64,000 nucleotides of DNA from NCBI GenBank assembly GCA_026214975.1, contig CM047810.1:96426316-96490315 (forward strand). Direction: 5' to 3'. The position numbers and the translations under genes are program-made. Below are positions 35,899 through 49,555 of the stretch, piece after piece. This DNA comes from Gentiana macrophylla. Lineage: Eukaryota > Streptophyta > Magnoliopsida > Gentianales > Gentianaceae. A model generated the notes under the pieces. That model was not told where the DNA came from, did no database searches, and saw only the letters and a list, made by a program, of their open reading frames with translations. Each line of letters starts with the position of its first letter. Position 1 is the first letter of the stretch.

Positions 35899-36400
35899 TG
35901 TTAATTGTGACTTAAACTATGCTACTGAGTGTGGTCATCAGAGTGGGATACTCTGTTGAATCTGTGTGGAAATTGTGATCTGGTCAGCAGAGTATTGGAC
36001 AGTCTGCTGAAGTTTGGTGTTCACCTGGGGCAAGTCAGCAGGTTTGATCAACCTGTTGATTCTTGGGTTGCTGATGTTAACTCTCAGCTTTACTTGGGGA
36101 ACACGTGTGCATGGTTTTCTGATTTGGATAAGGTTACTTCTGGGGTATTTCAGTCATTATCTGGTTTGGTTGTTTAGTCAGTTAGGATTGGATTCCCAAG
36201 GCTATAAATACCATTTGTATTAATTGTAACTTGTAACTTTCTCTTGATAATAAAATAATCCTCGTTTGTCCTTGGAGTAGTCGGCACATTGCCGGAAACC
36301 ACATTAAATATGAGTTCTTCTTGTTTCTGTGTTTGTTTATTTGTTAATTGCTTATCTTTACTCACAGTCGCCATCACTTCTTGATCGATCCGTCATAACA
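35899..36400 (+). repeat. Copia 1 left LTR
   Basis: A 502 bp LTR beginning TGTTAATTGTGACTTAAAC and ending ATCCGTCATAACA. It contains a TATA-like GGCTATAAATACC near 36200. Confidence 0.9.
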
Positions 36401-36403
36401 AAC

Positions 36404-36416
36404 TGGTATCAGAGCG
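36404..36416 (+). promoter_or_regulatory. Copia 1 primer binding site
   Basis: TGGTATCAGAGCG three bases after the LTR; initiator tRNA-Met type. Confidence 0.88.
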
Positions 36417-36526
36417 TCCAGGTTCATCAAGAAATCTGTTTATCTATTTTAAGCAAGGTAGATTGGCACCATGGTCATAATTGATTATAGGATTTGGGAT
36501 CTACGCAAGCTTTTCTATTGAGAAAG

Positions 36527-37244
36527 ATGTCTGCTTTAAACGTCAAGATTGACAAGTTTACAAGAAGAAACAATTTAGTCTGTGGCAGATCAAGATACGT
36601 GCTTTGTTGAAGCAACAGGGATTATGGGGTCCCTTGTCTAAATCAACAGAAGGAAGTGCTGCTGAGAGAGCCAATCTGGAGGAAAAAGCACATTCAGCAA
36701 TCATGTTGTGCTTGTTAGATGATATTATCACAGAGGTTGTTGAAGAGGAAACAACAGAGAAGCTGTGGTCCAAGCTTGAGAGTCTGTACATGAAAAAGTC
36801 TCTAACCAACAAGTTGTTATTGAAACAATGTCTGTCAGCCTAAGGATGCATAAGGGAACTCAGCTGTCGGATCATCTAGATCAGCTGAATGCAATATTGC
36901 TTGACCTAAGGAATGTTGATGTGAATATTGAAGATGAAGATGCAGCATTGATCCTACTTGTATCATTGCCTGCATCATATGAGAACTTTGTGCAGTCCTT
37001 TATTGTTGGAAAGGACTTAGTGTCATTGGAGGATGTAAGATCTTCACTCTATGCTCGAGAGCTACGCCATAAGGTATCTGGTTCTAGAACAGACAGTCAG
37101 TCTGCTGGATTGATGGCCAGTGGAATCAGCAAGGGCCCAGGCAACTCTAGAAAAAAGAAATCCAAGAAGAGTTCCAAGGGTCCCAAAGCTAAGGATGTCT
37201 GTAACTACTGCAAGGAGCAGGGACATTGGAAAAATAAATGTTGA
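36527..37244 (+). pseudogene. Copia 1 gag
   Basis: Starts MSALNVKIDKFTRRNN at ATG 36527 and loses frame almost at once through a single-base change near 36573. It continues in other frames through KTLW-like TEKLWSKLESLYMKKSLTN (UBN2-type gag core) and SDHLDQLNAILLDLRNVDV. It ends with the CCHC zinc knuckle CNYCKEQGHWKNKC just before the stop near 37245. At least two frameshifts. Confidence 0.8.
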
Positions 37245-37259
37245 AAAAGAAAGAAGCAG

Positions 37260-37620
37260 CAGGGTACTGTTCCTTCAGCAAAACAAGACACCAACTCTGA
37301 AGAAGATCTGACCTTAGCATTTTTAGAGTCAGCAGAGCACAGATATGTGTGGATTCTGGACACTAGAGCATCTTATCATGTGTGTCCAAACATGGAGTGG
37401 TTTTCAACATATCAGCAGGTGGATGGAGCCCATATTGCTATGGCTAACGGCAAGGTCTACAAAATAGTTAGGATTGGATCTGTTCAGTTGAGGACACTTG
37501 ATGGTAAATTTTACTCACTGAATGAGGTTAGACATGTTCCACAGATGACCAAGAATTTGATATCACTTAGTCTATTAGACATCAAAGGGTTCAAGTTCAG
37601 GGGGAAGGTGGAGTGGTGAA
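37260..37620 (+). pseudogene. Copia 1 protease
   Basis: WILDTRASYHVCPNMEWF carries the retropepsin active-site position, but DTGAS is DTRAS here, which should abolish catalysis. It continues with ANGKVYKIVRIGSVQLRT, LNEVRHVPQMTKNLISLSLL and a stop at 37617. It precedes the integrase as in all Copia elements. Confidence 0.8.
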
Positions 37621-37739
37621 TGTCTATAAAGGTTCAGTTGTGATTCTAAAGGGTATCAGACATGGGACATTGTACATCTTACAAGGGTCTACTGTATCAG
37701 GTTCTACTGCTGTGGCATCATCTGAAGTTCACCAGTCAC

Positions 37740-38640
37740 AGCTGACTAAGTTGTGGCATATGAGATTGGGTCAATATGGGTGAAAGAGGGATGCAATTGT
37801 GTCTATGTCTGATCTACTTGGGGGGCATAAGTTCAAGGAGTTTGAATTTTGTGAGCATTGTGTGTTTGGGAAGCTACACAAAATCAAGTTCCTAAAAGCG
37901 ATTCACATCACAAAAGAGACATTTGATTATGTCCATTCTGATTGTTGGGGACCTTCAAGGGTGGAGTCACTGGGTGGTCACATGTATTTTGTTTCTTTTA
38001 TAGATGATTACTCAAGGATGGTTTGGTTAGTTATGATGAAGCACAAGAGTGAAGCATTCAAGCACTTCAAGCAGTGGAAGGCATTGGTCGAGAATCATAC
38101 ATGGAAGAAGATCAAAAGACTTAGAACTAATAATAGACTGGAATTCTGTTGGTCTGAGTTTGATGATTTTTGCAAGAATGAATGCATTTCTAGGCACCAA
38201 ACTATCAGAGATACTCCACGGCAGAATGATGTTGCAGAAGGAATGAATCAAACTCTTCTGCAGAGGGTATGGTGCATGCTCTCTAATTCTGGTCTAACCA
38301 AAAGGTTTTGGACAGAGGCTGTTAACACAACATGCTACTTAATCAATAGGGGACCCCACAGTAGTATCAAGCTCAAAACACCACTTAAGGTTTGGTCAGG
38401 AAAGTCAGCCAATTACTCTAGTCTAAGGGTTTTTGGAAGCACGGTCTCTATCATGCCAATGAAGGTAAAATGGAACCTAGAGCCAAGAAAGGAGCATTTG
38501 TTGGATATAGAGATGGAGTAAAAGGGTATAGAATATGGGCATCAGCTGAATATATGGTTATACTCAGTAGGAGTGTAGTCTTTGATGAAAATTCGATGCT
38601 TAACTCATCTGTGAGGGCCACATCTAAATATGAAATTGGA
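37740..38640 (+). pseudogene. Copia 1 integrase
   Basis: The GAG_pre/zinc region has LWHMRLGQYG and CEHCVFGKLHKIKF. The core has FDYVHSDCWGPSRVESLGGH and FIDDYSRMVWLVMMKHKSE with the first Asp. RLRTNNRLEFCWSEFDDFC follows, where the usual DNG reads NNR, and then GMNQTLLQRVWCMLSNSGL with the Glu region mutated. It ends with the KTPLKVWSGKSANYSSLRVFG block shared by Copia integrases. Confidence 0.82.
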
Positions 38641-38929
38641 TCTAAAACTTAGAAGGTTGACAAACAGGTGGGGCTTCAAGTAGAGTCTACGGAATTGAAA
38701 GACTCACCAGGGGATAGTCAACAATCAGCAGATCCAGAACTGGATCCAAACTAGTCTGCTGAACAAGGGTCAGTAGATACTCAAACAGCTAATGTTGGTC
38801 AGCAGGGTATAGCTCTCAGCAGAGCTAGTAGGACCAATATCAAACCCCCAAGAAGATATGGGTTTGAGGAGGATATGGTTATATATGCACTACAGTAGCT
38901 GAAAAAGTGGACGGTTTTGAACCTAACAC

Positions 38930-39760
38930 TCATATGGAAGCTGTGACATGTTCTGAGGCATCTCAATGGATTGTTGCCATGGGAGAAGAAATGGAGCCAC
39001 TTCAGAAGAACGAAACTTAGGATCTGGTCAAACAACCACATGATAGAAGGGTGGCCAGCTGCAAATGGATCTTCAAAAAAAAGAAGGAATGACATATGCT
39101 AAGGACATCATATATAAGGCATTTTGGTTGCCAGACGGTTCAGTCAAAAAGAGAGGGTAGACTATGAAGAGATATTTACTCCAGTGGTCAGACATACTTC
39201 CATCAGGGTGTTGTTAGCAATAGTGGCACATCAGAATCTTGAACTTGAGCAATAAGATGTGAAGACAACCTTCCTACATGAGATGTAGATAAGGAAATTT
39301 ATATGACTCAGCCTAAGGGTTTCCAAGTTCCTAGCAAGGAAGGATATGTTTGCAAGTTTAAGAAGTCCTTGTATGGACTTAAGCAGGCCCGATGACAGTG
39401 GTATAAGAAGTTTGACAGCTATATGATTCAGCAGGGTTATAGCAGGAGTCCATATGATTGTTGTGTTTATCACAACAAGTTGAAGGATGGTTCAATCATC
39501 TATCTGGTTCTGTATGTGGATGATATGCTGATAGCTGCTGTGAACAAGTCTGATATTCAAGATCTGAAGAATCTGCTCAAGGCAGAATTTGAGATGAAGG
39601 ATTTGGGGAATGCAAAGAAAATTTTGGGGATGGAGATCTATAGAGATAGGAAGCAGGGGAAACTGTTCTTATCTCAGCACGGGTATATTGAAAAGGAATT
39701 ATCCAAGTTTGGCATGTCAGCAGCCAAACCTATAGATACTCCTATTGCATAAAATCTACA
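38930..39760 (+). pseudogene. Copia 1 reverse transcriptase
   Basis: Degraded N-terminal palm, then KEGYVCKFKKSLYGLKQAR, YSRSPYDCCVYHNKLKDGS and LVLYVDDMLIAAVNKSDI with an intact YVDD box, and EMKDLGNAKKILGMEIYRDR. Stops and frameshifts before 39420. Confidence 0.82.
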
Positions 39761-39770
39761 TCCGTCTGAT

Positions 39771-40400
39771 GTGTTTGCTCCACAGTCAGCTGAAGAGGAA
39801 GAATACATGTCAAAGGTTCTATATGCTAGTGCAGTAGGCAGTTTATTGTATGCCATTGTCTGTACTAGGCCTGATTTGGCTCAGTCAGACAATGTTGTCA
39901 GCAGGTTTATGGCTCAACCTGGAAAAGAACATTGGAAGGCATTGAAAAAGATATTTAGGTACCTTTGGGGTACATCTGATATTGGACTTATTTATAGAGA
40001 TGGTACTCAATGTTTTGTCACAGGGTACTGTGATTCTGATTATGCTGCTGATGTGGACAATAGGAGATCTATGACTGGGTATGTGTTTACTTTGGGTGGT
40101 TCTGTGGTAAGTTGAAAGGCAACTTTACAGAGTACAGTGACGTTATCTACTACTGAAGCAGAATACATGGCACTAACAAAAGTAGCAAAGGAAGCAATCT
40201 GGTGAAAAGTAGTCAATGATCTGAGTCTGCATCAAGATCAACCCAGGGTGTATTGTGACAGTCTTAATGCAATATGTTTGGCTAAGGACCAGGTTCATCA
40301 TGAGAGAACCAAGTACATTGATGTTAGGTACCATTTTCTGAGGAATGAGAGGTTGGTCAAAGTGGAGAAGATCAGCACTGATGTTAATCCTGCTGATATG
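39771..40400 (+). pseudogene. Copia 1 RNase H (5' part, split by LARD-C)
   Basis: SKVLYASAVGSLLYAIVCTR, then TGYCDSDYAADVDNRRSMTG, TEAEYMAL, RVYCDSLNAICLAKD and ERTKYIDVRYHFLR (the tail is interrupted by stop codons). The frame reaches NPADM at 40400. LARD-C is inserted at this codon, and the sequence resumes FTKPVSKGKS at 49351. Confidence 0.82.
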
Positions 40401-42107
40401 TGAAGGATGCAGGTTCTTAGATCTAAACGAGTTAGATCTATGCGCAGCGGACGGATCACGATTTATATATCAAAACACATAATTAAAGGATTTAACAACT
40501 ACAAGGGGGTTAAAATTAAGTTACCAATATCGGGAGAGATGCCTTGATCTTCCGATGTGTTCTCCAAACGGCGGTTGGTGGACACCCTTCTTGATACTCA
40601 AGCCTCCTTGATATGCAACACTCAAGAAAAACTTAGAGTTTTTCTTCTACAAAACCCTAGATGAGAAAACTAATTATTTCTCTCCTTTTAGTGGTGGTAA
40701 TCGAAATTCACACTTGTAAATTACCTTTGGAATAACTCTTCTTTTATAGGAGAGTAAATCCTTGGCCTCCAAGTTTTAATTAATTAAATAAATAATTAAT
40801 TAAACAAAATAAAAAGATATTTTCCTTAATGACTAATTGTGACATGTATTGACCAATAGGAAATCAAATAACAAGTCATCCAACCAATCATATAACAAGA
40901 ATATCTTTTATTTTCCACATCACAAAAAATAATTCTTGTGATAATTAATAAAGGAGGAGGCGCCACTTTTAGGTTAATTAAGCCCACATAAAATGTCTTT
41001 TATGTGTATTATATTATTTAGCCCAACTAAATAATATCCATGCATATCAATTAATTAGCCCAGCCAATTAATTATCACTGAGGCCCAAGTAACAAGATTA
41101 TTAGTCCGAATTACAGAAGCCACATCGGGGACCATGGACCTATAACCGATAGCTCAATAATTAATTATTCATCGAGCGAATAAGTACATTAATTATTAAT
41201 TCGGGATTACGCCACCATAAACCCAAATCAACTCTACCGATTATAGATGTATACTTATACTCAACCCATGTAGTGAATAAGCGTCCATTGATATAATCAC
41301 TACATACGGATTAACCCTCCATAGATTGTCCCATTACGAGTGGGAAGTCTCCGTGAACCCGACTCGAGAATATCTTATCCTTATTTACCATTAACCCCTC
41401 GATGATCAATTAGTATGCATATCGACTAGTAGCTAATTAGTCAAATCTGAAACTCCCGGGATCGATCACTTTCTTAGGGCTAACAAATAAGGGGATGTCT
41501 CTCTACTTCCCGCAGAGGAAGGAATGGATTCCATGTCTGTGAAAATCGAACTACTCACTCATCCGGAGATAGTGCCAATGAGAAGTGGCTTGGAACACAT
41601 ATTAAAGTGAACCGTAACTAACACATCAAACACTACCCGGGACAAGCGACTGCGTGATCACCTCGAGATTAAGGTTGATCCATATATGATCATCTAATGA
41701 TTTAATAAGATTCCTCGATTACGGAATTATACCGAGAAATTCGAGATAAAATCGGTCGATCTATATGAATGCCATCATATATAAATGCCCCACGTAGGTA
41801 CCCTCTACCGACAGTCCGGATAAGACTATCACACCCTAAAGTGTTCTGGGCGCATTATTGGTGTTTTAATCAAGAGACCCTAAACTCTGATTAAGTTCAC
41901 CACGGACTAACAGTTTAAGTATATCACCACTAACTCAATCCTCACGTGCATGCCATACACTGAGTTAAGCGGTTACATACTGATACACTTAGGGTTTGCA
42001 GCAGTGTATTATTTACAAGCACAAAGCAAGTAATAAGGTGAGGTAAAATCTGTCATCCATTACTAAAAACAATTACACAAATTGTCTTTCGGGCACTACA
42101 CCTAACA
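40401..42107 (-). repeat. LARD-C left LTR (3' LTR)
   Basis: A 1707 bp LTR followed by ATCTCCACTTGCACG, the complement of a polypurine tract. Clustered small differences from the right LTR occur between about 41110 and 41820. Confidence 0.9.
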
Positions 42108-45100
42108 ATCTCCACTTGCACGAAATGACAAGCAACGATTGTTTTTAGAGCACACCCTTTCTCATCTTATTCACAACACTCTCCCACTTGCTCTAAAATC
42201 AGATGAGACATATCCATCAATGCTGTACCCTCCAAGCACTCGACTTGGTACACTGATTAGTTAGGTTGTCGACACGAGACGATCTTTAGGATTGAAACGT
42301 TGTCGGTCCTTCCAATCAGGCGGTACTCTCTCTCAATATGCTTTTGACTTATTGTGACCGAGAAGATCCTTCTAAGCTATCTCTTCACTGTTTTCACAAT
42401 GAAGTGATATCGGCTTATCGACACAGGAATTACTCCCGGACCAAAAGGAAATTCTAAGCACTATGAGTAAACACCGAGCGAGATCAACTTAATGATCATC
42501 CTTAAGTGACTACAAGTCGAAATCGATGTAGTCAACCATATTCAAGTTTGCACTGAATATACAAGCATATGATTCCTCGTTCTCTTAAGATACTTGAGGA
42601 CGTACTAAACCGCTATTCAATGCTCGAATCCGAGATTCGACTACTATTGACTTGTGACAACCTGACTTGCCGTTATCCAAGAGAGACTCTATCCCATTTT
42701 CTCTTTATCCGAAGATTTAGAGAATCATTCACGAGAGGTAGGGTAGGACAACTCTCGATGAATCTTTGCAACCATGTATGCATAATCATCTTATTCAATA
42801 AGATCGGTGGGATAGCCAATGACTCATTCTCGTGAATTTGACCGAATCAGATTCTTAGAACATAGTCCAATTCTCTCATCCATAGAATCTTGGCGTGTCA
42901 GTTTCCGACTTCAGATAGCACATCCATGTTGTTTCCAACTGTTTTAGTGTTATCATTTATGAACACTAATACTACTACTATATTACCAATATTGATATCC
43001 GATCTACGAAAAACTTATCAATATTACGTCAAAGTCCACATATTTTAAAACATGTGACTTTTAAATGACCGAGAGGTTCTCTTAAATCCACAAAGGATAT
43101 AAGCCATGGCAGGCCTCCTACCAAAGGTTTTTCTGAATGAATTAAGATATCGTTAGTCTCGCAAAAAAGGTCTTAGGGAATCACCCCTATCTTCTGCTTT
43201 GTAACGAATCCGTTATTCATTCTTAGCTAAAACCCTTCATTACGAATGAATTGATTCCGTTGTTCGGCAAGAAAGTCTCAGGGAATCACCCCTATTTTAC
43301 GCTTTCTTAACGAAATCTAGCAAGGCCGAGTGGTGAGAGAGTTCAAGGTCCAGTTAACTCTCTAGTTGTCGAGGAATCACCCTATACCACTCAACTTTGC
43401 GCCGAAAGTTTAAACTTTCCTATTCATTCGAATCTTTTCCGTGTAGATCCAATTGCTCCCACTGGGCTGAAACACTCGGTGGTTCTACAAGAGGTGAAAC
43501 AGAAACCTGAGTACCAAAACTCCATTCATAGGGTTAAGGTTTTCAAACCAACCTCTATAATCGAGAATCTATCAGACCCACCAAGAGCCATAGGTTATCA
43601 ATCACCCAAAGAGATTATAAAGTCCACAAAATCACAATGGGTCAACAGGTTAAACCATACTCCCACTTGTGTCTTGGGTGGATTGACATTACGATCTAGT
43701 AGTATTTATCGGTGTGATCACCAACAATTAATGTTGGGCGTGGTGCGATTAAATCGAGATAGTAACTTCCTTTGGGTAACCGTACTCCAAGGTCTAAGGT
43801 CATTACTTATAGATTCTATCGGAAGAATTGTGATGATCCAAGCTGTCACTTTACGATCTCAAGAATCTTACAACCAACCTTCACTCGTCTCATTAAGGCA
43901 TTGCACGAGCAGGTCAAAATCGAGACGTATCGCAAAATCTCGATCCTACCTTCAAGCATTAAATGCTAAATGCCTACATTTACGGAAGTGGTGTGAACCG
44001 AATTCACTCTTTATCCATAAATTCACTAGCATCTTCTAGGTAGACTTCTCGGTTTACATAATAATGTTAACCGTTATTTTGCAACCAATTATCTTAATCA
44101 AGTTTAGCGAAGTATTGTAGTACATCAATAACTATATAGGGCAAGTCTATGGTTTCTTTTTCGGTGAAAGCGTTCCACTTTAGGAGGCGGTGAGCATCGG
44201 TCCCAAGACTATGCTATAGCCTATTTATGAGCATGGAATACTCTATTCTCTCGCTAAAATCGAGAGAATCCTCCTTGTATTCTTTTGATAAACTAAATCG
44301 CGTTTGAGTAGTTATCGGACAAAATGTCACCACTCAAAAACTCCCACTAGCTTGTGTCTCTCACTAGACCCGAAGGTCATGATGAACAAGCTATGTTACC
44401 CTTCAAATCTATTACCCTCTCACGATTGAAAGGAAACTTAGTCATTGTTCCTTTGAGATAGTGTTCTAGGCTGGAGATAGGAATCACCCTTAGCCAGTCT
44501 GCAGGTCTTATCTCTAGGATATATGCACTAATTAATAGATATTAAAGGGTCGTTTATCTTAATACGGAAACCTTTTACCTTTAATAGTTTTAGACGTGTT
44601 ACACATACCTATTCAGCTTTTCTTAGTGGTTCTGTCTTTATCAAACAAAAGTCCGAGTCACAGATTCGTACTACAAATGTCATCTTCACTTTGTTTAAGG
44701 CAACTGTAGTATCGAGATGAAAGTGAATCCATTTGTTTCAACGAATCATAAAACGAAAAAATAAATTTTTCTATGATATTCAAGGATAGAATCAAAATTC
44801 ATTTCCTTATATCACTCCCACTATTATAGCTGAAATTACGCCCGTTGTTACTCTGTTAATCGTTAATGCACACGACTTCCTTGTTCTCCCAAAGAACTAA
44901 GCTACCGAGTCAAGTTACTCGGTTAAGAAAGTCGCTAAGGATTCATTGGTTAGTGATCCGAAATCACTTTCCTTATCCTATACTTTCTTTAATTAATGTT
45001 TTGGTTTAGCCTCAAAACTTTAGTTAAGATGATTAACACTTATAGACATTCTTTCCCATTCTCAACTTTCCTTAAAAGGAAATAGTCTTGAACTAGCAGT

Positions 45101-47637
45101 TCAATTGAGTAGACACTACTCGTGAACTGTGGGATGTCTAATAAAAGCGTTACCCAGTGGGACTAATTTTCTAATAAATTAGAAAAACATAAGATAAAAG
45201 CTCCCACTAGTTTATCGGTTCCAAATACCGTCTAACTAGCGACACTTAAATTTATGATTCTCCAATTTTTCTATTAGAAAATTTCTCGTGTAGACACTAC
45301 ACAATTAAAATTCACTAGAAGAATTTTGTCGTCCCAATCATCTTTCAAACTAACTACGGTTGTCTCTCGTTACACTTGCGAGTGGCAAAGATGTTGACAT
45401 ACTTATTTACGTCACTTAAGTCTTGAAGGCTCAAGAGAAATATCTCTTCCGAAAAATTAATCGCATGCAAGATCAATAAGTACAACGTTCTAGTTACTTG
45501 CCACTTTTTAACGAAGTCATTACTAGTCAATTTTACACTAGCAGTCTATCACCTTAGAGATATATATAACAGATTGTAAATAAAATTGATGAAAAATAAA
45601 TCCAAATCATACACTACTAAAATTTTAGGAACATAAACTAAGTACTTATAGTCTACCCTACCGTTCCAAGGATTTAATCTAATGCCTCGATGCGCCTTAG
45701 GGTAGGTCAAAGATTTTTCGATTAATATTGAAGATCAGATTGAGAATCGAACATTTCATTTGTGATCGTCAATCACCTTTCCTTTTTCAGCCAAGGTATT
45801 ACCAAAATACCTTTATGAGTGTGACCTCTCTGTTTGAGATCTTTAGATAGACCCCGAGTGTGCCGCCTTAGGGTCGGTCGGTGACTCAATGAGTACCCAA
45901 AATCCTATCCTTTCGGAGACCAAGCCTTGAATTTTGATAGCGGTGAAGGCCTTCCTTAGGGGCGAAATCAAAGCCGACACGAGCGTCACCATTCTCTCAC
46001 GTTGCTTGTGTCAACAAGAGAGGCCGTGGGGTCGGTGTCGCCTCTCCCGCTCCCACTCAATATTTTGAAAAAGTGGTGGGTTTATTGATCACGCGTTTTG
46101 GACTTGATGTTACATTAAGGATCAATAAATCATAGGCCCGAATGTTGTCGGTTATGTGGGCTAGCCCACCCGACCTATTCGTTAGAACATATGTGGCCGT
46201 CGGACGGGTCAAGGCTAGGAGGTCCGTTGAGCCGTATGGCTCTTCGGATGGCTCGGTGTTGCGGACCCGTGCAAACGCCACACGTGGAGGGTGAAGTCGA
46301 TTGAGCCGTAGCTACTGTTGACCACCCAACCGTGGTTAAACCACTTTCGAACCTTTTTGCCCGTGATTATCCAATCCTTAAACATCAAACTTTCACGTAG
46401 ATACTACGGAACAAAAACGTAATCTCGTCTTAGGTAAGGTGGAATTCACAGAGAATCCAACACCTTAACCACGAGGTTTCGGGATTTTACTCCTTATGCT
46501 TTCGCAGAGTGGGATTCACCGAGAATCCATCACCCAACCTCGACGATTGAAAAAAACCCGTGTTCCTCGGTTTTACCTAATTAGTTTCTAATTAATATCA
46601 AACAATTAATTAAAACTAATCGTGTGTTTTATACATGCCTAACTAATTCCTCGAATTAATTTCTACATGTATGCATATGGAGTGGAATTCATGATATGAT
46701 GCATGTCATGGCAATTTTCCGGTTCTACTCATACAATCTACACATGTATACTAGTGCGGAAAATAAACACCGAGATGGATGATTGGCACTTCGTAACTAA
46801 TCTATTCAAAAATAAATTAAAAACCCTAATCTGCAGCTGTTAAGAATCTTCGACGATCGGCATATCAAACGAACTTGGATCAGGACGAAACTTTCCAGAT
46901 CTGATCTTCATTCTTCGGACTTCAAGATGGACGGTCGGTTCGGAGCTTTGACTTGTCAATCTTCCTCAGTGAGCCGCCCAACTTGCTGCTGAAACAGACT
47001 CTCACAGCAGCGCATCATATACTTCCCGAGATCGATCGGGGATGAAGATGAATCCCGATCCTCCTGAAAATTTTATATCACGTCCAAAACTCCATGATTA
47101 TCGATCTGACCGGTAGGATTTTAATTTGAACGGTCCAATTGTTCCCAGAAAATCGAAGAAGTCACAGTTAGGGTTTCTGTGAATCCTGCGTTTTTCTGTT
47201 ACAGCAGCCACTTCGCAGCAACAAACGGAAACCCAAACGGACTCTGATCGACACCAAAATTTGTGGGTTTGTTCATCAACTTCCAATCTAGATTCTGACC
47301 GGAGGGATCTTCGTTTTAACGGCGCAAACAACGGAAAAAACGAAAAGACTAAACAGCTAATGTACAGATCTATTTTCTGGAAATTAAAATTGCAATAATA
47401 CATAAATTACATAATTTCCTATACTCATATGAACGAATTTTCATCGTTTATATGAGTTTACAATAGATCTAACGGGAAAACGGTGCCAACCCCAATCCAT
47501 CTCTTCAACCATAGCAATTTAAAAATTATTAATGCATAATAATAAGTAAAATATCACCTACATGCAATTACACTCCTTTAAATCGTTTAATTAGGATTAT
47601 GACTATATAAATCGTGGAACCTGTCTCTGATACCACA
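42108..47637 (-). other. LARD-C non-coding interior
   Basis: 5.5 kb homologous to the LARD-B interior. The longest open stretch (43479-44039, 186 codons) falls where LARD-B has no open frame and shows no domain, so it is taken as chance. It keeps repeated GGGAATCACC boxes (43173, 43278, 43371) and GCCTTAGGGT boxes (about 45692, 45860). Confidence 0.75.
47623..47635 (-). promoter_or_regulatory. LARD-C primer binding site
   Basis: The minus strand reads TGGTATCAGAGAC, two bases from the LTR end; tRNA-iMet type. Confidence 0.82.
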
Positions 47638-49350
47638 TGAAGGATGCAGGTTCTTAGATCTAAACGAGTTAGATCTATGCGCAGCGGACGGATCACGATT
47701 TATATATCAAAACACATAATTAAAGGATTTAACAACTACAAGGGGGTTAAAATTAAGTTACCAATATCGGGAGAGATGCCTTGATCTTCCGATGTGTTCT
47801 CCAAACGGCGGTTGGTGGACACCCTTCTTGATACTCAAGCCTCCTTGATATGCAACACTCAAGAAAAAACTTAGAGTTTTTTCTTCACAAAACCCTAGAT
47901 GAGAAAAAACTAATTATTTCTCTCCTTTTAGTGGTGGTAATCGAAATTCACACTTGTAAATTACCTTTGGAATAACTCTCCTTTTATAGGAGAGTAAATC
48001 CTTAACCTCCAAGTTTTAATTAATTAAATAAATAATTAATTAAACAAAATAAAAGATATTTTCCTTAATGACTAATTGTGACATGTATTGACCAATAGGA
48101 AATCAAATAACAAGTCATCCAACCAATCATATAACAAGAATATCTTTTATTTTCCACATCACAAAAATAATTCTTGTGATAATTAATAAAGGAGGAGGCG
48201 CCACTTTTAGGTTAATTAAGCCCACATAAAATGTCTTTTATGTGTATTATATTATTTAGCCCAACTAAATAATATCCATGCATATCAATTAATTAGCCCA
48301 CCAATTAATTATCACCGAGGCCCAAGTAACAAGATTATTAGTCCGAATTACGAAGCGCACATCGGGGACCATGGACCTATAGCAACCAAATAGCTCCAAT
48401 AATTAATTATTCATCGAGCGAGAATAAGTACATTAATTATTAATTCCGGGATTACGCCACCATAAACCCGGCCCAACTCTACCGATTATAGATGTATACT
48501 TATACTCAACCCATAGAGTGAATAAGCGTCCATTGATATAATCACTACATACGGATTAACCCTCTATAGATCATCCATTCTCGGTGGGAAGTCTCCGTGA
48601 ACCCGACTTTCGAAATATCTTATCCTTATTTACCATTAACCCCGATGATCAATTAGTATGCATATCGACTAGTAGCTAATTAGTCAAATCACGAAACTCC
48701 CGGGATCGATCACTTTCTTAGGGCTAACAAATAAGGGGATCTGTCTCTACTTCCCGAGGAAGGAATGGATTCCATGTCTGTGAAAATCGAACTACTCACT
48801 CATCCGGAGATAGTGTCAATGAGAAGTGGCTTGGAACACATATTAAAGTGAACCGTAACTAACACATCAAACACTACCCGGGACAAGCGGCACCACAGTG
48901 ATCACCTCGGGATTAAGGTTGATCCATATATGATCATCTAATGATTTAATAAGATTCCTCGATTACGGAATTATACCGAGAAATTCAGATTAAATCGGTC
49001 CAATCTATATGAATGCCATCATATATAAATGCCCCACGTAGGTACCCTCTCTGCGACAGTCCGGATAAGACTATCACACCCTAAGGTGTTACAGGCGCAT
49101 TATTGGTGTTTTAATCAAGAGACCTAAACTCGATTAAGTTCACCACGGACTAACGATTTAAGTATATCACCACTAACTCAATCCTCACGTGCATGCCATA
49201 CACTGAGTTAAGCGGTTACATACTGATACACTTAGGGTTTGCAGCAGTGTATTATTTACAAGCACAAAGCAAGTAATAAGGTGAGGTAAAATCTGTCATC
49301 CATTACTAAAAACAATTACACAAATTGTCTTTCGGGCACTACACCTAACA
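47638..49350 (-). repeat. LARD-C right LTR (5' LTR)
   Basis: A 1713 bp LTR, beginning TGAAGGATGCAGGTTC and ending ACACCTAACA, followed by the ATATG duplication. Confidence 0.9.
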
Positions 49351-49555
49351 ATATGTTCACTAAACCAGTTTCAAAGGGCAAGTCTCGGTTGTGTCTGGAC
49401 TTGCTAAATATCCAAAGCCATTAATATGAATCTAGGAATACTCGGTTGAAGTTGGGGGTTCTGCTAAGGTATTCAAATTTGAAGACAAAGAGGAAATATG
49501 ACACTTGGTTGTGCATCTGGTCAGTTTGCATATAGTTGAAGTCAAGGTTGAGATT
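49351..49555 (+). pseudogene. Copia 1 RNase H tail and polypurine tract
   Basis: Resumes FTKPVSKGKSRLCLDLLNIQ after LARD-C. The purine-rich GTCAAGGTTGAGATT at 49541-49555 directly precedes the right LTR. Confidence 0.75.

Larger units (their letters stand above)
40401..49350 (-). mobile_element. ORF-less LTR retrotransposon, family C (LARD-C), complete, TSD ATATG
   Basis: An 8950 bp element with LTRs of 1707 bp (40401-42107) and 1713 bp (47638-49350), bounded TGAAGGATGCAGG...CTACACCTAACA and flanked by ATATG at 40396-40400 and 49351-49355. The primer site TGGTATCAGAGAC is next to the right LTR, so the sense strand is minus. The first ~228 bp of the two LTRs are identical apart from homopolymer length, suggesting a recent insertion. 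The interior encodes no retroelement protein. It is clearly homologous to LARD-B in LTR and interior blocks. Confidence 0.93.

Noticed and set aside
43479..44039. A 186-codon ORF inside LARD-C
   Set aside because: The homologous LARD-B region (about 15650-16200) has no open frame, there is no domain, and the position is inside non-coding LARD sequence.
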